Origin: Bacteroidota bacterium
Lineage (GTDB): Bacteria; Bacteroidota; Bacteroidia; UBA8524
Direction of reading: 5' to 3'
NCBI GenBank assembly: GCA_016124735.1
Contig: WGMZ01000037.1
Location: forward strand, 1-57,486
DNA: 57,486 nt
The translations under genes and the position numbers were made by a program. This document shows, piece by piece, positions 42,730 through 51,534 of the stretch (the first letter of the stretch is position 1; every line of letters begins with the position of its first letter). The notes beneath the pieces are model-generated. The model worked only from the letters and a program-made list of their open reading frames with translations. It ran no database searches and was not told the DNA's origin.

Positions 42730-45700
42730 ATGAGCAATAAAAAATTAAACACGTACCTGGGATGGCTCAGTTTTCTGATTGCTGCGGCCACCTACGCACT
42801 TACAGCAGAAAGAACAGCCAGTTTTTGGGACTGTGGCGAGTTCATCTCGGCATCGTATCATTTACAGGTAGTTCACCCACCGGGAGCGCCTTTATTTTTA
42901 ATGTTGGGAAACCTGTTTTCTCATTTCGCATCCGATCCGTCGCATGTGGCCTTTTGGGTCAATATGCTTTCGGTCATTACCAGCGGACTTTGCGTTATGT
43001 TTACTTTTTGGACCATCACCCATTTTGCCAATAAGCTCATGGCAAATTCTTCGTACGATGAAAAAGTAAAGCGCATACTGGTTTATGGCGCAGGCATGAC
43101 TGGAGCTTTGGCACTCACTTTTTCTGACACCTTCTGGTTTTCAGCGGTAGAGGCAGAAGTTTATGCCTCGTCTTCCTTTTTTACGGCATTAACGTTTTGG
43201 TGCATCTTAAAATGGGAGCATATCTGCGATCAACCGGGCGCAAACCGCTGGCTCATATTTATTGCATACCTGATTGGTTTGGGAATTGGCGTACACCTAC
43301 TGAATTTGCTCGTTATTCCTGCAATTGTATATGTGGTTTACTTCAAGAAATTTCAATTTGAGAAGAAGACCTTTTTCTACGCTACAGGCATTGCACTGGC
43401 CATCCTTGGATTCATCCAGGTCGGAGTTATTCCCGGAATTCCAACACTTGCCGCCAAATTCGATCTGTATTTTGTAGATGATTTAGGAATGGGTTTTGGT
43501 TCAGGTGTCATCTTCTTCAGCGTACTTCTGTTAGTCGCAATTGTAGCTGGTATCTGGTGGAGCCAGGTTAAAAAGAAAGCCATCCTGAACACTTCTTTGC
43601 TTGCTTTCGCCTTTATTCTGATTGGTTATTCGTCTTATTCCATGGTCGTGATTCGTTCCCTGGCCAATCCTCCGATAGACATGAATAACCCGGAGGATCC
43701 TTTTAACCTTGTTTCTTACCTTAACCGGGAACAATATGGAGACCGGCCCTTATTAAAGGGTCCTTATTTTAACGCAAAACTGGAGAATTTTGAACGGGGA
43801 AAACAAGAATGGCGAAAAGGCGACAAAGAATACGAGGATGCCGGTTATCAGATTGATTATGTCTGGGATCCGAAATATGTTACCATTTTCCCGAGAATGG
43901 GTGACATGCAAAAGGCGAGTAGCCCTCAGGGCTATGCTTATTGGGCCGACGTGAATAAAGATAAGGTGCCTACAATGGCTCAAAACCTTAAGTTCTTTTT
44001 CAAATACCAGTTGGGACACATGTATTGGCGCTATTTCCTCTGGAACTTTGCCGGCCGCCAAAATGTGATGCAGGGGGATGGCGACCCCATTAATGGCAAT
44101 TGGATTTCGGGAATACCCTTTGTTGATGCAATTCGCTTAGGACCTCAGTCCAACTTACCTGAAAACTGGAAAACTGACCCGTCGAGAAATACTTATTTTA
44201 TGCTGCCTTTGATTCTGGGCATTATGGGATTGCTTTACCAGCTGAGCAAAAATAAAAGCGATTTTTTTGTGGTAACTATGTTGTTCCTTTTTACGGGAAT
44301 TCTTATTGCAGTATACTTGAATGCACCACCCTATGAACCTCGCGAAAGGGATTATACTCTGGTGGGCTCTTTTCAGATTTTTTGTATTTGGATTGGATTG
44401 GGGGTAATCCAGTTTGCCGAATGGATCCGGAAATACCTGAAACAAAACCAGGCGGCAATCATCTCTGTGGCCTTATCCATATTGTTGGTGCCTGTTCTGA
44501 TGGCTGCGCAAAACTGGGATGATCACGACCGCTCCGGAAGACAAATGGTGGTGGAATATGCTCGCGACTATCTGGAAAGTTGTGATTCGAATGCCGTGCT
44601 GTTTACCAATGGTGACAACGACACCTATCCATTATGGTTTGTGCAGAATGTAGAAGGCTTCCGCACCGATGTGCGTGTTGTCAACCTGCAGCTTTTGAAT
44701 TTCGATTGGTATGTGGAGGCCCTCACCAAGCAGGTTATGGGCTCTGCTCCTTTCAAGTTGAGTGTAAGCAAGGATAAATATGCCAAGGGCTTGCGCGAAC
44801 AAGTTTCCTTTTACGACAATCCGGAATTGCCTGCCAATTCGCAGGAATATTACCCATTTGAACAGGTGCTCAAGTTTATTACAGATGATGAAAATCCGAA
44901 AGCAAAACGCCCTTGGTATTTTGGGCAGCAGGTCAATTATGTACCGGTAAGGAACATGAAAATTATTGTGGACACCAAGGAGGCGGTAGAAAGCCACACA
45001 GTGCCGGAGGAAGATATTCCTTATATGGTAGATGAAATGCGTTTCTCCGTACAGGCAAGTTCTTTGCTAAAGGCCGACTGGGTCTTGTTGGATCTTATTC
45101 AGCAAAACAATTTCAAGCGTCCCATTTATTTTGCCTCCAACTCAGTGAATTCGAACCACCTCGGATTGGGTGATTATTTCCGCCTGGACGGGCTCGTTTA
45201 CCGCCTTGTTCCGGTGAATAAACCCAGGAACCCGAGTTTCCCAATCAATTCGAATTCGGGAATTTTCTACGACAGACTCGTGAACAGATTTGAACTGGGC
45301 GGTGTCAATAATCCATCCTCATTATTGGATGAGCAATCCATACGAATGTGCCGCACATTCAGAAATTATTACGGTATTCTGGCTATGCAGCTGGCACTTG
45401 AAGGACGAAACGACTCATGCATGACCGTAATCAATAAAGTGGAAGAAGGGATTCCTTCTGAGCGGATTCCTTATGAATTCTCTCAAATGGTGGTTCCTTT
45501 GGCCAACGCATGTTATATGTCCGGACATCCGGAAGAGGGAGACAAGATTCTCGAAAAATTCATCCGGGAACAAAAGGAACTATTCGAATACTTTAGCCAA
45601 TATAGCGGAAGGAGTCGACGAAGAGTGGCGAGTAAATTAACAGCAGCTTCCGATAACCTTAGTCAGGTTTACAGCACCGCCATGCAAAATGGCCGTACTG

Positions 45701-45747
45701 AGTTGGCGGGGGAAGTATCTGATTTTGCACCACAAACACCAAAATAA
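42730..45747 (+). CDS. DUF2723 family membrane protein (protein O-mannosyltransferase-like)
   Basis: The 1005-residue protein has an N-terminal GT-C-like membrane domain of about 13 helices. The first loop carries FWDCGEFISASYHLQVVHPP followed by GAPLFLMLGN, the DUF2723 signature with an acidic pair as in protein O-mannosyltransferases. The C-terminal 450 residues form a large periplasmic domain with helical repeats near the end. DUF2723 proteins are core Bacteroidota envelope proteins and are candidates for O-glycosylation of secreted proteins. Co-transcribed with rlmB, whose ATG overlaps the stop by one base (TAATG). Confidence 0.88.
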   Translation: MSNKKLNTYLGWLSFLIAAATYALTAERTASFWDCGEFISASYHLQVVHPPGAPLFLMLGNLFSHFASDPSHVAFWVNMLSVITSGLCVMFTFWTITHFANKLMANSSYDEKVKRILVYGAGMTGALALTFSDTFWFSAVEAEVYASSSFFTALTFWCILKWEHICDQPGANRWLIFIAYLIGLGIGVHLLNLLVIPAIVYVVYFKKFQFEKKTFFYATGIALAILGFIQVGVIPGIPTLAAKFDLYFVDDLGMGFGSGVIFFSVLLLVAIVAGIWWSQVKKKAILNTSLLAFAFILIGYSSYSMVVIRSLANPPIDMNNPEDPFNLVSYLNREQYGDRPLLKGPYFNAKLENFERGKQEWRKGDKEYEDAGYQIDYVWDPKYVTIFPRMGDMQKASSPQGYAYWADVNKDKVPTMAQNLKFFFKYQLGHMYWRYFLWNFAGRQNVMQGDGDPINGNWISGIPFVDAIRLGPQSNLPENWKTDPSRNTYFMLPLILGIMGLLYQLSKNKSDFFVVTMLFLFTGILIAVYLNAPPYEPRERDYTLVGSFQIFCIWIGLGVIQFAEWIRKYLKQNQAAIISVALSILLVPVLMAAQNWDDHDRSGRQMVVEYARDYLESCDSNAVLFTNGDNDTYPLWFVQNVEGFRTDVRVVNLQLLNFDWYVEALTKQVMGSAPFKLSVSKDKYAKGLREQVSFYDNPELPANSQEYYPFEQVLKFITDDENPKAKRPWYFGQQVNYVPVRNMKIIVDTKEAVESHTVPEEDIPYMVDEMRFSVQASSLLKADWVLLDLIQQNNFKRPIYFASNSVNSNHLGLGDYFRLDGLVYRLVPVNKPRNPSFPINSNSGIFYDRLVNRFELGGVNNPSSLLDEQSIRMCRTFRNYYGILAMQLALEGRNDSCMTVINKVEEGIPSERIPYEFSQMVVPLANACYMSGHPEEGDKILEKFIREQKELFEYFSQYSGRSRRRVASKLTAASDNLSQVYSTAMQNGRTELAGEVSDFAPQTPK

Positions 45748-46481
45748 TGAGTCAGCAGCAATTAATCTATGGGATTCATCCGGTTCAGGAAGCGCTGACT
45801 TCAGACGCCGTTATTGACCGGGTATTCGTGGAAAAAGGGAAGACGGGACTGGATGAAATAAGAAAGCAGTGCCAGGAGCAGGAAATACCGGTATTGGTAG
45901 TGCCTTCCTTTAAGATGGACCGATTGACAAGAAAAAATCATCAAGGCGTTGTGGCAATCGTTTCGCCGGTAGAGTTTGCTTTATTGGATGAAGTGGTGAC
46001 ACGTGTTTTTGAAAAGGGAGAAGTCCCGTTGGTTTTGGTATTAGATGGGGTAACCGACGTCAGAAATTTTGGCGCCATTGCGCGGACGGCAGAATGCGCC
46101 GGGGTGCATGCGTTGGTTATTCCTCAGCGAAACGCGGCCTCGATTAATGAGGATGCGATTAAAACCTCATCCGGCGCATTAATGCGTATTCCGGTTTGCC
46201 GGGAAAAATCTCTTCGGCGAAGCATGGAGGACCTCCAGAATTTTGGATTGAAAATAGTTGCTGTCACGGAAAAAGGGACCGATTCGCTGTTCGATACAGA
46301 GATGGATGGGCCTCTGGCTCTCATTATGGGCGCGGAAGACACCGGGGTCAGCAATGAGCTGATTCGTATGTCAGATTCTTTGGCGAAAATTCCGATGGAT
46401 GGCGTGACCTCTTCTCTCAATGTTTCCGTTGCTTGCGGGGTGGCTTTGTTCGAGTCTGTTCGGCAGCGATCATTGAAGTAG
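45747..46481 (+). CDS. rlmB: 23S rRNA (guanosine-2'-O-)-methyltransferase RlmB
   Basis: The 244-residue SPOUT enzyme methylates G2251 of 23S rRNA. It has an N-terminal L30e-like substrate-binding domain (YGIHPVQEAL...) and the three SpoU motifs with the deep knot: LVLDGVTDVRNFGAIARTAE, IMGAEDTGVSNELI and IPMDGVTSSLNVSVACGVAL. It overlaps the end of the convergent arsC gene by 12 bases. Confidence 0.94.
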   Translation: MSQQQLIYGIHPVQEALTSDAVIDRVFVEKGKTGLDEIRKQCQEQEIPVLVVPSFKMDRLTRKNHQGVVAIVSPVEFALLDEVVTRVFEKGEVPLVLVLDGVTDVRNFGAIARTAECAGVHALVIPQRNAASINEDAIKTSSGALMRIPVCREKSLRRSMEDLQNFGLKIVAVTEKGTDSLFDTEMDGPLALIMGAEDTGVSNELIRMSDSLAKIPMDGVTSSLNVSVACGVALFESVRQRSLK

Positions 46482-47051
46482 CTGAAGAAAATACCTCAAT
46501 TCATGGGCTATTTGTCTGGCACTTCCCAAATAAGCGGTTACCGCATTTCTTGTGGCATCGTATTTACCTGGATCCGCAAAGGGTAATAGGGTTCTTGACA
46601 AGGCAGCCGGGACGAAGGGGCAACTTTTATCTGAATCCGAACAAACCAAAACAGCATGGTATGCCGATGGCAGGATGTTGTCGGAAATGGATTTGGAAAA
46701 CAAAGGGATGGCGCTTTTATCATCGGCAAAAGAACATGTGACCCCATTCTCCCTGTTTATATTGAATCCTATTGCTTCAAGTGCTGTCAAGGTGTTTTGA
46801 TGAACGATGGTTTTTTCCGCTCCGGCCGAATAAAAACGGATCCCTTCTACACCCAATTGATTGGCAAGGGCTGAGGCGAGACATTCACTCATTATACTGC
46901 GTCTTGCATTATGAGTACAGATGAAGACCAGGTTGGGATGGCTGGTGTCTCTCTGGAATGCATGAGCAAGCGCTTGCCATTGTTTTAACCGGCTATCCGG
47001 GACTTTATCTGCCGGCCGGTGCTTGATAAAATGGAGGATGTCGGGTTGCAT
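46470..47051 (-). CDS. arsC: Arsenate reductase, thioredoxin-coupled LMW-phosphatase type
   Basis: The 193-residue protein is of the low-molecular-weight phosphatase fold. The P-loop CTHNARRS (Cys45, C-x5-R) is followed by the resolving Cys pair VCSDSDKSCP (Cys137, Cys144), spaced 7 apart as Cys82 and Cys89 of Staphylococcus ArsC. It should reduce arsenate to arsenite with thioredoxin. A 40-residue N-terminal extension is unusual. The start is ATG 47051, 2 bases after the arsM stop; TTG 47060 is an alternative. No arsenite efflux pump follows: the gene converges on rlmB. Confidence 0.85.
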   Translation of the reverse strand: MQPDILHFIKHRPADKVPDSRLKQWQALAHAFQRDTSHPNLVFICTHNARRSIMSECLASALANQLGVEGIRFYSAGAEKTIVHQNTLTALEAIGFNINRENGVTCSFADDKSAIPLFSKSISDNILPSAYHAVLVCSDSDKSCPFVPAALSRTLLPFADPGKYDATRNAVTAYLGSARQIAHELRYFLQLLQ

Positions 47052-47053
47052 CT

Positions 47054-47938
47054 CTAACAACAGCCGCTACCGGGAGTGCAGCACGCTACGTCTTCTTTGG
47101 TGAGATCCTGAAGCACTATTTTTTTCTTAACACCGGGCTTTTCCGCATAAACAGTAATGCTAAAAATTCCATGTTCCCGTTTTGCAAATGCTTCAATCTC
47201 CTCCTTACTGAGGTAGTTCTCAAGTATGTCGTCAGGAAGGAGAACCGGCTTTTCTTTTTGTATGGTAATGTTTTGAAACCCGGCCTCGCGAAGGGCATTT
47301 AGATAGTCTGTTTTTTGCATAGCGCCGCTGATACAGCCGGCATACATTTCTGCATCTTTTTGCAGTGCCTGAGGAAGTTCGCCTACCAAAACAATATCAC
47401 TGATGCTAAAATGCCCACCAGGCTTGAGGGTTCTGAAAATTTCTGCAATTACCCGGCGTTTGTCTGGCACCAGATTCAGGACACAATTGCTCACAATTAC
47501 ATCGGCAACCTCATCATTTACCGGAATATTTTCCAGGTCACCTTCACGGAATTCGACATTATTGAATCCCATCTTCTCTGCGTTTGCTCTGGCCTTTTGA
47601 ATCATGGACGGGGTAAAATCAATTCCGATTACTTTACCACCTGAACCGGTTTCATGTCTTGCAATAAAAGCATCGTTCCCTGCTCCTGATCCCAGATCAA
47701 TCACGGTATCTCCGGCTTGAATTTTTGCGAATTCCGTTGGTAATCCGCACCCAAGCCCCAGGTCTGCTTCTGCCAGGTAACCTTCCATACCCCCGTAGTT
47801 CTCTGTCATTATATTGTAAACCTTGCCGGAAACAGGGCCGGCTCCACAGCAAGAGGCGGCGTTTACTGTTTTACTTTGAGTGGCAATCTCCCCGTACTTT
47901 TCCTGTACAAGAGATTTTAGTTCCTTGTTTGTTTTCAT
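47054..47938 (-). CDS. arsM: Arsenite methyltransferase
   Basis: The 294-residue SAM-dependent enzyme has motif I (VIDLGSGAGNDAFIAR) and the conserved As(III)-binding cysteines: Cys30-Cys31 near the N-terminus, the Cys in DLGLGCGLP and the Cys in MYAGCISGA. The tail ends in CC...CC (DVACCTPGSGCC), probably a metalloid-binding extension. It converts arsenite into methylated, partly volatile arsenicals. Its ATG directly follows the arsR stop (TAAATG). Confidence 0.93.
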   Translation of the reverse strand: MKTNKELKSLVQEKYGEIATQSKTVNAASCCGAGPVSGKVYNIMTENYGGMEGYLAEADLGLGCGLPTEFAKIQAGDTVIDLGSGAGNDAFIARHETGSGGKVIGIDFTPSMIQKARANAEKMGFNNVEFREGDLENIPVNDEVADVIVSNCVLNLVPDKRRVIAEIFRTLKPGGHFSISDIVLVGELPQALQKDAEMYAGCISGAMQKTDYLNALREAGFQNITIQKEKPVLLPDDILENYLSKEEIEAFAKREHGIFSITVYAEKPGVKKKIVLQDLTKEDVACCTPGSGCC

Positions 47939-48265
47939 TTAGCAACAATTTGAAAGTGGATATGCGTCGAATAGAGCATTCATCAGCCCGCGTATCTCAT
48001 TCCATTTTTCCGGATTGATACAATAACACATGCTTACTCCTTCAATGTTTCCCTGGATAATTTGAAGGTCTTTGAGCTCGCGAAGATGCTGAGAGATCGT
48101 GGCTTGAGCCAGTCCCAACTCCTGAACGAGATCGCTGTTAATACAGGTTTTGCTTTGAATCATATGCTGTATGATTGCGATACGCGCGGGGTGGGCTAAG
48201 GCCTTAGCCACGGAAGCCAGTTCGTTTTGCTCGCTGGTGAACAGTTCTTTTTTTGTTATACCCAT
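47939..48265 (-). CDS. arsR: ArsR-family arsenic-responsive repressor
   Basis: The 108-residue winged-helix regulator has the ArsR core (SVAKALAHPARIAIIQHM, then LGLAQATISQHLRELKDL). Possible metalloid ligands are Cys41, a CYC pair after the wing and a C-terminal CC. It heads the leftward operon arsR-arsM-arsC, so it represses its own operon and is released by arsenite. A candidate operator overlaps the promoter at 48276-48296. Confidence 0.9.
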   Translation of the reverse strand: MGITKKELFTSEQNELASVAKALAHPARIAIIQHMIQSKTCINSDLVQELGLAQATISQHLRELKDLQIIQGNIEGVSMCYCINPEKWNEIRGLMNALFDAYPLSNCC

Positions 48266-48275
48266 AAATACATTG

Positions 48276-48296
48276 CAATATTACGATATATAATTG
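48276..48296. promoter_or_regulatory. arsR promoter and candidate ArsR operator
   Basis: CAATATTA-CGATA-TATAATTG, an inverted repeat with two mismatches per arm. The left arm read on the minus strand, TAATATTG, is a one-mismatch -7 box 10 nt before the arsR ATG, so a bound repressor would block the promoter. Confidence 0.4.
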
Positions 48297-48300
48297 ATTT

Positions 48301-48328
48301 AAAAAAGGCCGAACGATAAAGCCCGGCC
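48301..48328 (-). terminator. Orphan leftward terminator upstream of arsR
   Basis: On the minus strand GGCCG (48328-48324) pairs with CGGCC (48311-48307), then six T. No leftward gene lies upstream. A second imperfect hairpin lies at 48345-48373. It may end a small RNA or insulate the arsR promoter. Confidence 0.55.
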
Positions 48329-48465
48329 ATTTATGAATCTGAAGGATATTACTGCTTCTGCAAGTAGCATATCTGGTATTATATAAAGATGACGTAAAGG
48401 TTAAGTCTCTATTTCTATCATGGCATTTATGGAAAGAACCATTATTTATTTAAACCGATAAGCTC

Positions 48466-48505
48466 TTAACATAGCCATAACATAAACTTAACAAAGCTCT
48501 AATTT
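48466..48505 (+). promoter_or_regulatory. Pho-box-like direct repeats upstream of the first TonB receptor
   Basis: Four 7-nt units at 11-nt spacing: TTAACAT (48466), ATAACAT (48477), TTAACAA (48488) and CTAATTT (48499), with 4-nt spacers. The period and core layout match PhoB boxes (CTGTCAT plus 4 nt). The last unit ends 19 nt before the -7 box. Confidence 0.55.
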
Positions 48506-48524
48506 TTGACTTTGTAGCTCGGTC

Positions 48525-48532
48525 TAATTTTG
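48525..48532 (+). promoter_or_regulatory. -7 box (TAATTTTG) of the first TonB receptor gene
   Basis: An exact TAnnTTTG match 20 nt before the ATG. The region 48477-48542 is 57 of 66 identical to 54635-54700. Confidence 0.65.
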
Positions 48533-48552
48533 CCGCGGCTTAAAAGCACATT

Positions 48553-51414
48553 ATGTTAAGAGTTAAAATAGTAGTTATCTGTTTCTTGGCTTTCGGGTTT
48601 CAGGCGGCATTCGGACAAACCGGGAAGGTCTCGGGAAAGGTCATTGATGCTAATACCGGCGAGGAATTGATTGGTGCCAGTGTGTATTTGAAAAGCAAAC
48701 CAACCATCGGTGTTACTACAGACCTCGATGGCCGTTTTCTAATTGAAAATGCGCCGGTGGGAAAAGACACTTTGGTGGTAAGCTACATTTCTTATTTGGA
48801 ATACAAACAAGCCATTACCATTACAGCAGGTAAAACACTGGAAATAGCAGTGGCCCTGTCTGATAACATCAAAGAATTGGGCGATGTGATTATTCAGGCG
48901 GAACGGAACCAGGGAACCATGAACAGCTTGTACATCGAACAAAAGAAAAGCGCGTTCAGTGGAAACGGCATCACAGCAGACGCAATTAAGAAGACACCCG
49001 ACAATAACTCTGGGGATGCCCTAAAGCGTGTTTCCGGCGCTACCATTCAGGGAGGAAAATTTGCGATTATTCGCGGTTTGAACGAGCGGTATAACCTGGC
49101 AATGATCAATGGCTCTCCTCTGCCAAGTACAGAGCCGGAAAAGAGAGCCTTTTCTCTGGACTTGGTTCCTGCCAATATGCTCGAGCAATTGGTGGTAGTT
49201 AAATCAGCGACTCCCGAATACCCTGGAGATTGGTCGGGCGGTGTTATCCTGATAAAAACCAAAGAAGTACCAGAAGATCCTTTCTTCAATATAAGCGTCG
49301 GTGGTGGTTACAATTCCCTGACTACCTTCAAGCCTTATATGATGACGGAGAAAATGAAAGGAGACTGGATTGGAATGGGAAATAAAACCCGTGCTCTTCC
49401 AAATGACTTCCCTACTACAGATCAAATCTTCCACTTTAAAAACACAGATAAAGGTCAACTGGCTACTTCTGCTAAGCTCCTGCCGAATAATTTTGGGTTT
49501 AATAAGGTGAGCGCACTTCCGAATGGAAAGTTGAACTTGTCTGGTGGAAGAAACTTTAAAATAGGCAAAAATGATCGGTTAGGGGTTGTTTTCTCAGGAA
49601 TCTATTCCAATTCACGCAGCTACAGACCGGTTGACAGAAACTGGTGGACAACCGATGGAATCCGCGCATTGGGTTACCATGACTCTACTTATTCCAACGA
49701 TGTTCGTTTGGGAGGTTTGCTTAACCTTACTTATAAAATTGGCCAGAAGTCTAAAATCAGCTTCAAGAATATCTACAACCATAATGCTCAGGATTTATTT
49801 ACACTGCGTCATGGCAAAAGAGATGCGGAAGGAAACTACCTTCAGTCTTATTCCTACCAATACACTTATAACCGGGTTCTTTATTCTCAGGTGAGTGGAG
49901 AACATGTATTCCGTGTTCCGGATGGAAAGAAGGAAAAACGTCCGAAGATTGATTTTGCATCCAGCACCCTGTCCTGGCAGGCAGGTTATGGAACAACGGA
50001 ACGCGACATGCCGGATTATCGTAACATTGAGTATGTAAGGCAAGATTCAGCTAGCCCATTCCGATTGAAAATAATTCCTCAGAACGGATCAGAAGATGTG
50101 AGCCGCTTGTTTTTGAGACTGCAGGAAGATACCAAGGGCGCATCTTTCAAATGGGAAACTCCCTACGAGTTTAGTCCGATGTGGAAGGGAACCATTAAGG
50201 TCGGATTCAACCACCAATTCCGGAATCGCTATTTCCATGGACGTTTCATCTCCTATTCACGCCCATCGGTTCGATTTGATTACAATATATTGCAACTTCC
50301 GGTTGATCAGGTGTTTAGTGAGTCCTCTTTCTTCTACAGCAAAACAGGCCAGAATGGTTTGCTGGTAGATGAGATTACGCGTCCTTACCACAGCTATTTT
50401 GCACAAAGCAATTTGAATGCTGGATTCATTCAACTTGAAACACGTTATGGGCTAAAACATCGATTGATTTACGGAGCAAGATATGAGAGCTACCGCCAGG
50501 TACTTCAATCCAAAGATCAAAAAGGAAATGATGTGAGAATTGATACCACCTGGAATAACCTGTTGCCATCTTTTAACTATATCTACGAGGCTTCCGAGAA
50601 AACGCAATTCAGAGCATCCTATTTCCGCTCTGTATCCAGACCTGATTTCCGCGAATTGGCACCGTTTGCATTTATCGATTTCCAAACCTTCTCGATTCTG
50701 AAAGGTAATCCGAACTTGCAGGTGACAACCGTCGATAACGCGGAAATTCGTTACGATATCTACGCAAAACCGGGAGAGGTGTACTCTTTCTCTTTGTTTT
50801 ACAAGAGATTTAAAAACCCAATCGAACTTTTGTTGGATAACTCAATTACCATTGGCGCAATTGGGCGTACCTATACAAACCTGCCTTATGCAAACAGCTA
50901 TGGTTTTGAATTTGACTTCCGAAAAAGCCTCGACTTCATTGACAGTATGACCGGAACTAAAGGGTTTGGACAATTTACCCTGAACGGGAACTTCAGTTAT
51001 ATTAAGAGTGTCATTGATTTGCAAGGCAATCCAAATACATTCAACCCCAAACGCCCAATGCAAGGCCAGTCTCCATATATCCTGAATTTTGGTGTACAGT
51101 GGGAAAGCAAGAATAGTAAATGGATGGCTTCTGGAATGGTTAATCGTTACGGAGAGCGTATTTATAACGTGGGCACTTCAACGTTACCAGACATCTATGA
51201 GAAAGCTCGGACGGTGATAGATATGCAAATTAGTCGCAAACTGGCGAAGGATCGATTAGAGCTTAAGGCATCCATTCAGGACCTGCTGGCGCAGAAATTA
51301 ATTTTCTTCTTCGACTACGACAGCAACAAAAAATACAACGCGGAAAAAGACTGGATTGTTTACCAATACAAAATGCCGCGTACGGTTGGATTTAGCGTAA
51401 GTTATAAGTTCTAA
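48553..51414 (+). CDS. TonB-dependent outer-membrane receptor with carboxypeptidase-like domain
   Basis: The 953-residue protein has a signal peptide (cleavage near residue 21), an N-terminal carboxypeptidase-regulatory-like domain (KVSGKVIDANTGEELIGASV, about 25-110), a plug domain (GDALKRVSGATIQGGKFAII, about 130-240) and a 22-strand barrel ending in Phe (VGFSVSYKF). It takes up a large or scarce substrate with TonB-ExbBD energy. Its promoter carries Pho-box-like repeats, so the substrate may be an organic phosphate or phosphate-bearing compound; this is inference. A second, similar receptor gene is at 54713-57370. Confidence 0.9.
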   Translation: MLRVKIVVICFLAFGFQAAFGQTGKVSGKVIDANTGEELIGASVYLKSKPTIGVTTDLDGRFLIENAPVGKDTLVVSYISYLEYKQAITITAGKTLEIAVALSDNIKELGDVIIQAERNQGTMNSLYIEQKKSAFSGNGITADAIKKTPDNNSGDALKRVSGATIQGGKFAIIRGLNERYNLAMINGSPLPSTEPEKRAFSLDLVPANMLEQLVVVKSATPEYPGDWSGGVILIKTKEVPEDPFFNISVGGGYNSLTTFKPYMMTEKMKGDWIGMGNKTRALPNDFPTTDQIFHFKNTDKGQLATSAKLLPNNFGFNKVSALPNGKLNLSGGRNFKIGKNDRLGVVFSGIYSNSRSYRPVDRNWWTTDGIRALGYHDSTYSNDVRLGGLLNLTYKIGQKSKISFKNIYNHNAQDLFTLRHGKRDAEGNYLQSYSYQYTYNRVLYSQVSGEHVFRVPDGKKEKRPKIDFASSTLSWQAGYGTTERDMPDYRNIEYVRQDSASPFRLKIIPQNGSEDVSRLFLRLQEDTKGASFKWETPYEFSPMWKGTIKVGFNHQFRNRYFHGRFISYSRPSVRFDYNILQLPVDQVFSESSFFYSKTGQNGLLVDEITRPYHSYFAQSNLNAGFIQLETRYGLKHRLIYGARYESYRQVLQSKDQKGNDVRIDTTWNNLLPSFNYIYEASEKTQFRASYFRSVSRPDFRELAPFAFIDFQTFSILKGNPNLQVTTVDNAEIRYDIYAKPGEVYSFSLFYKRFKNPIELLLDNSITIGAIGRTYTNLPYANSYGFEFDFRKSLDFIDSMTGTKGFGQFTLNGNFSYIKSVIDLQGNPNTFNPKRPMQGQSPYILNFGVQWESKNSKWMASGMVNRYGERIYNVGTSTLPDIYEKARTVIDMQISRKLAKDRLELKASIQDLLAQKLIFFFDYDSNKKYNAEKDWIVYQYKMPRTVGFSVSYKF

Positions 51415-51434
51415 TTCAGGCCTTTAGAAAATAT

Positions 51435-51460
51435 AAAGCCTACGTAAGTGGGCTTTTTTT
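51435..51460 (+). terminator. Rho-independent terminator of the first TonB receptor gene
   Basis: AAAGCC (51435-51440) pairs with GGCTTT (51451-51456), then a T tract to 51460. It separates the receptor gene from the promoter of the next gene. Confidence 0.75.
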
Positions 51461-51478
51461 ATTAAATGGAACTTTACA

Positions 51479-51496
51479 TTCACATAACGTTCTCAT
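51479..51496 (+). promoter_or_regulatory. Pho-box-like repeat upstream of the T9SS protein gene
   Basis: TTCACAT-AACG-TTCTCAT: two 7-nt units 11 nt apart, close to the Escherichia coli Pho box form CTGTCAT-N4-CTGTCAT. It lies about 40 nt before ATG 51535. The -7 element there (GTCCTTTG) is weak, as expected for an activator-dependent promoter. Confidence 0.5.
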
Positions 51497-51534
51497 AATA
51501 AGCAATGGGGTCCTTTGTGCCAAATCTGAGAACA

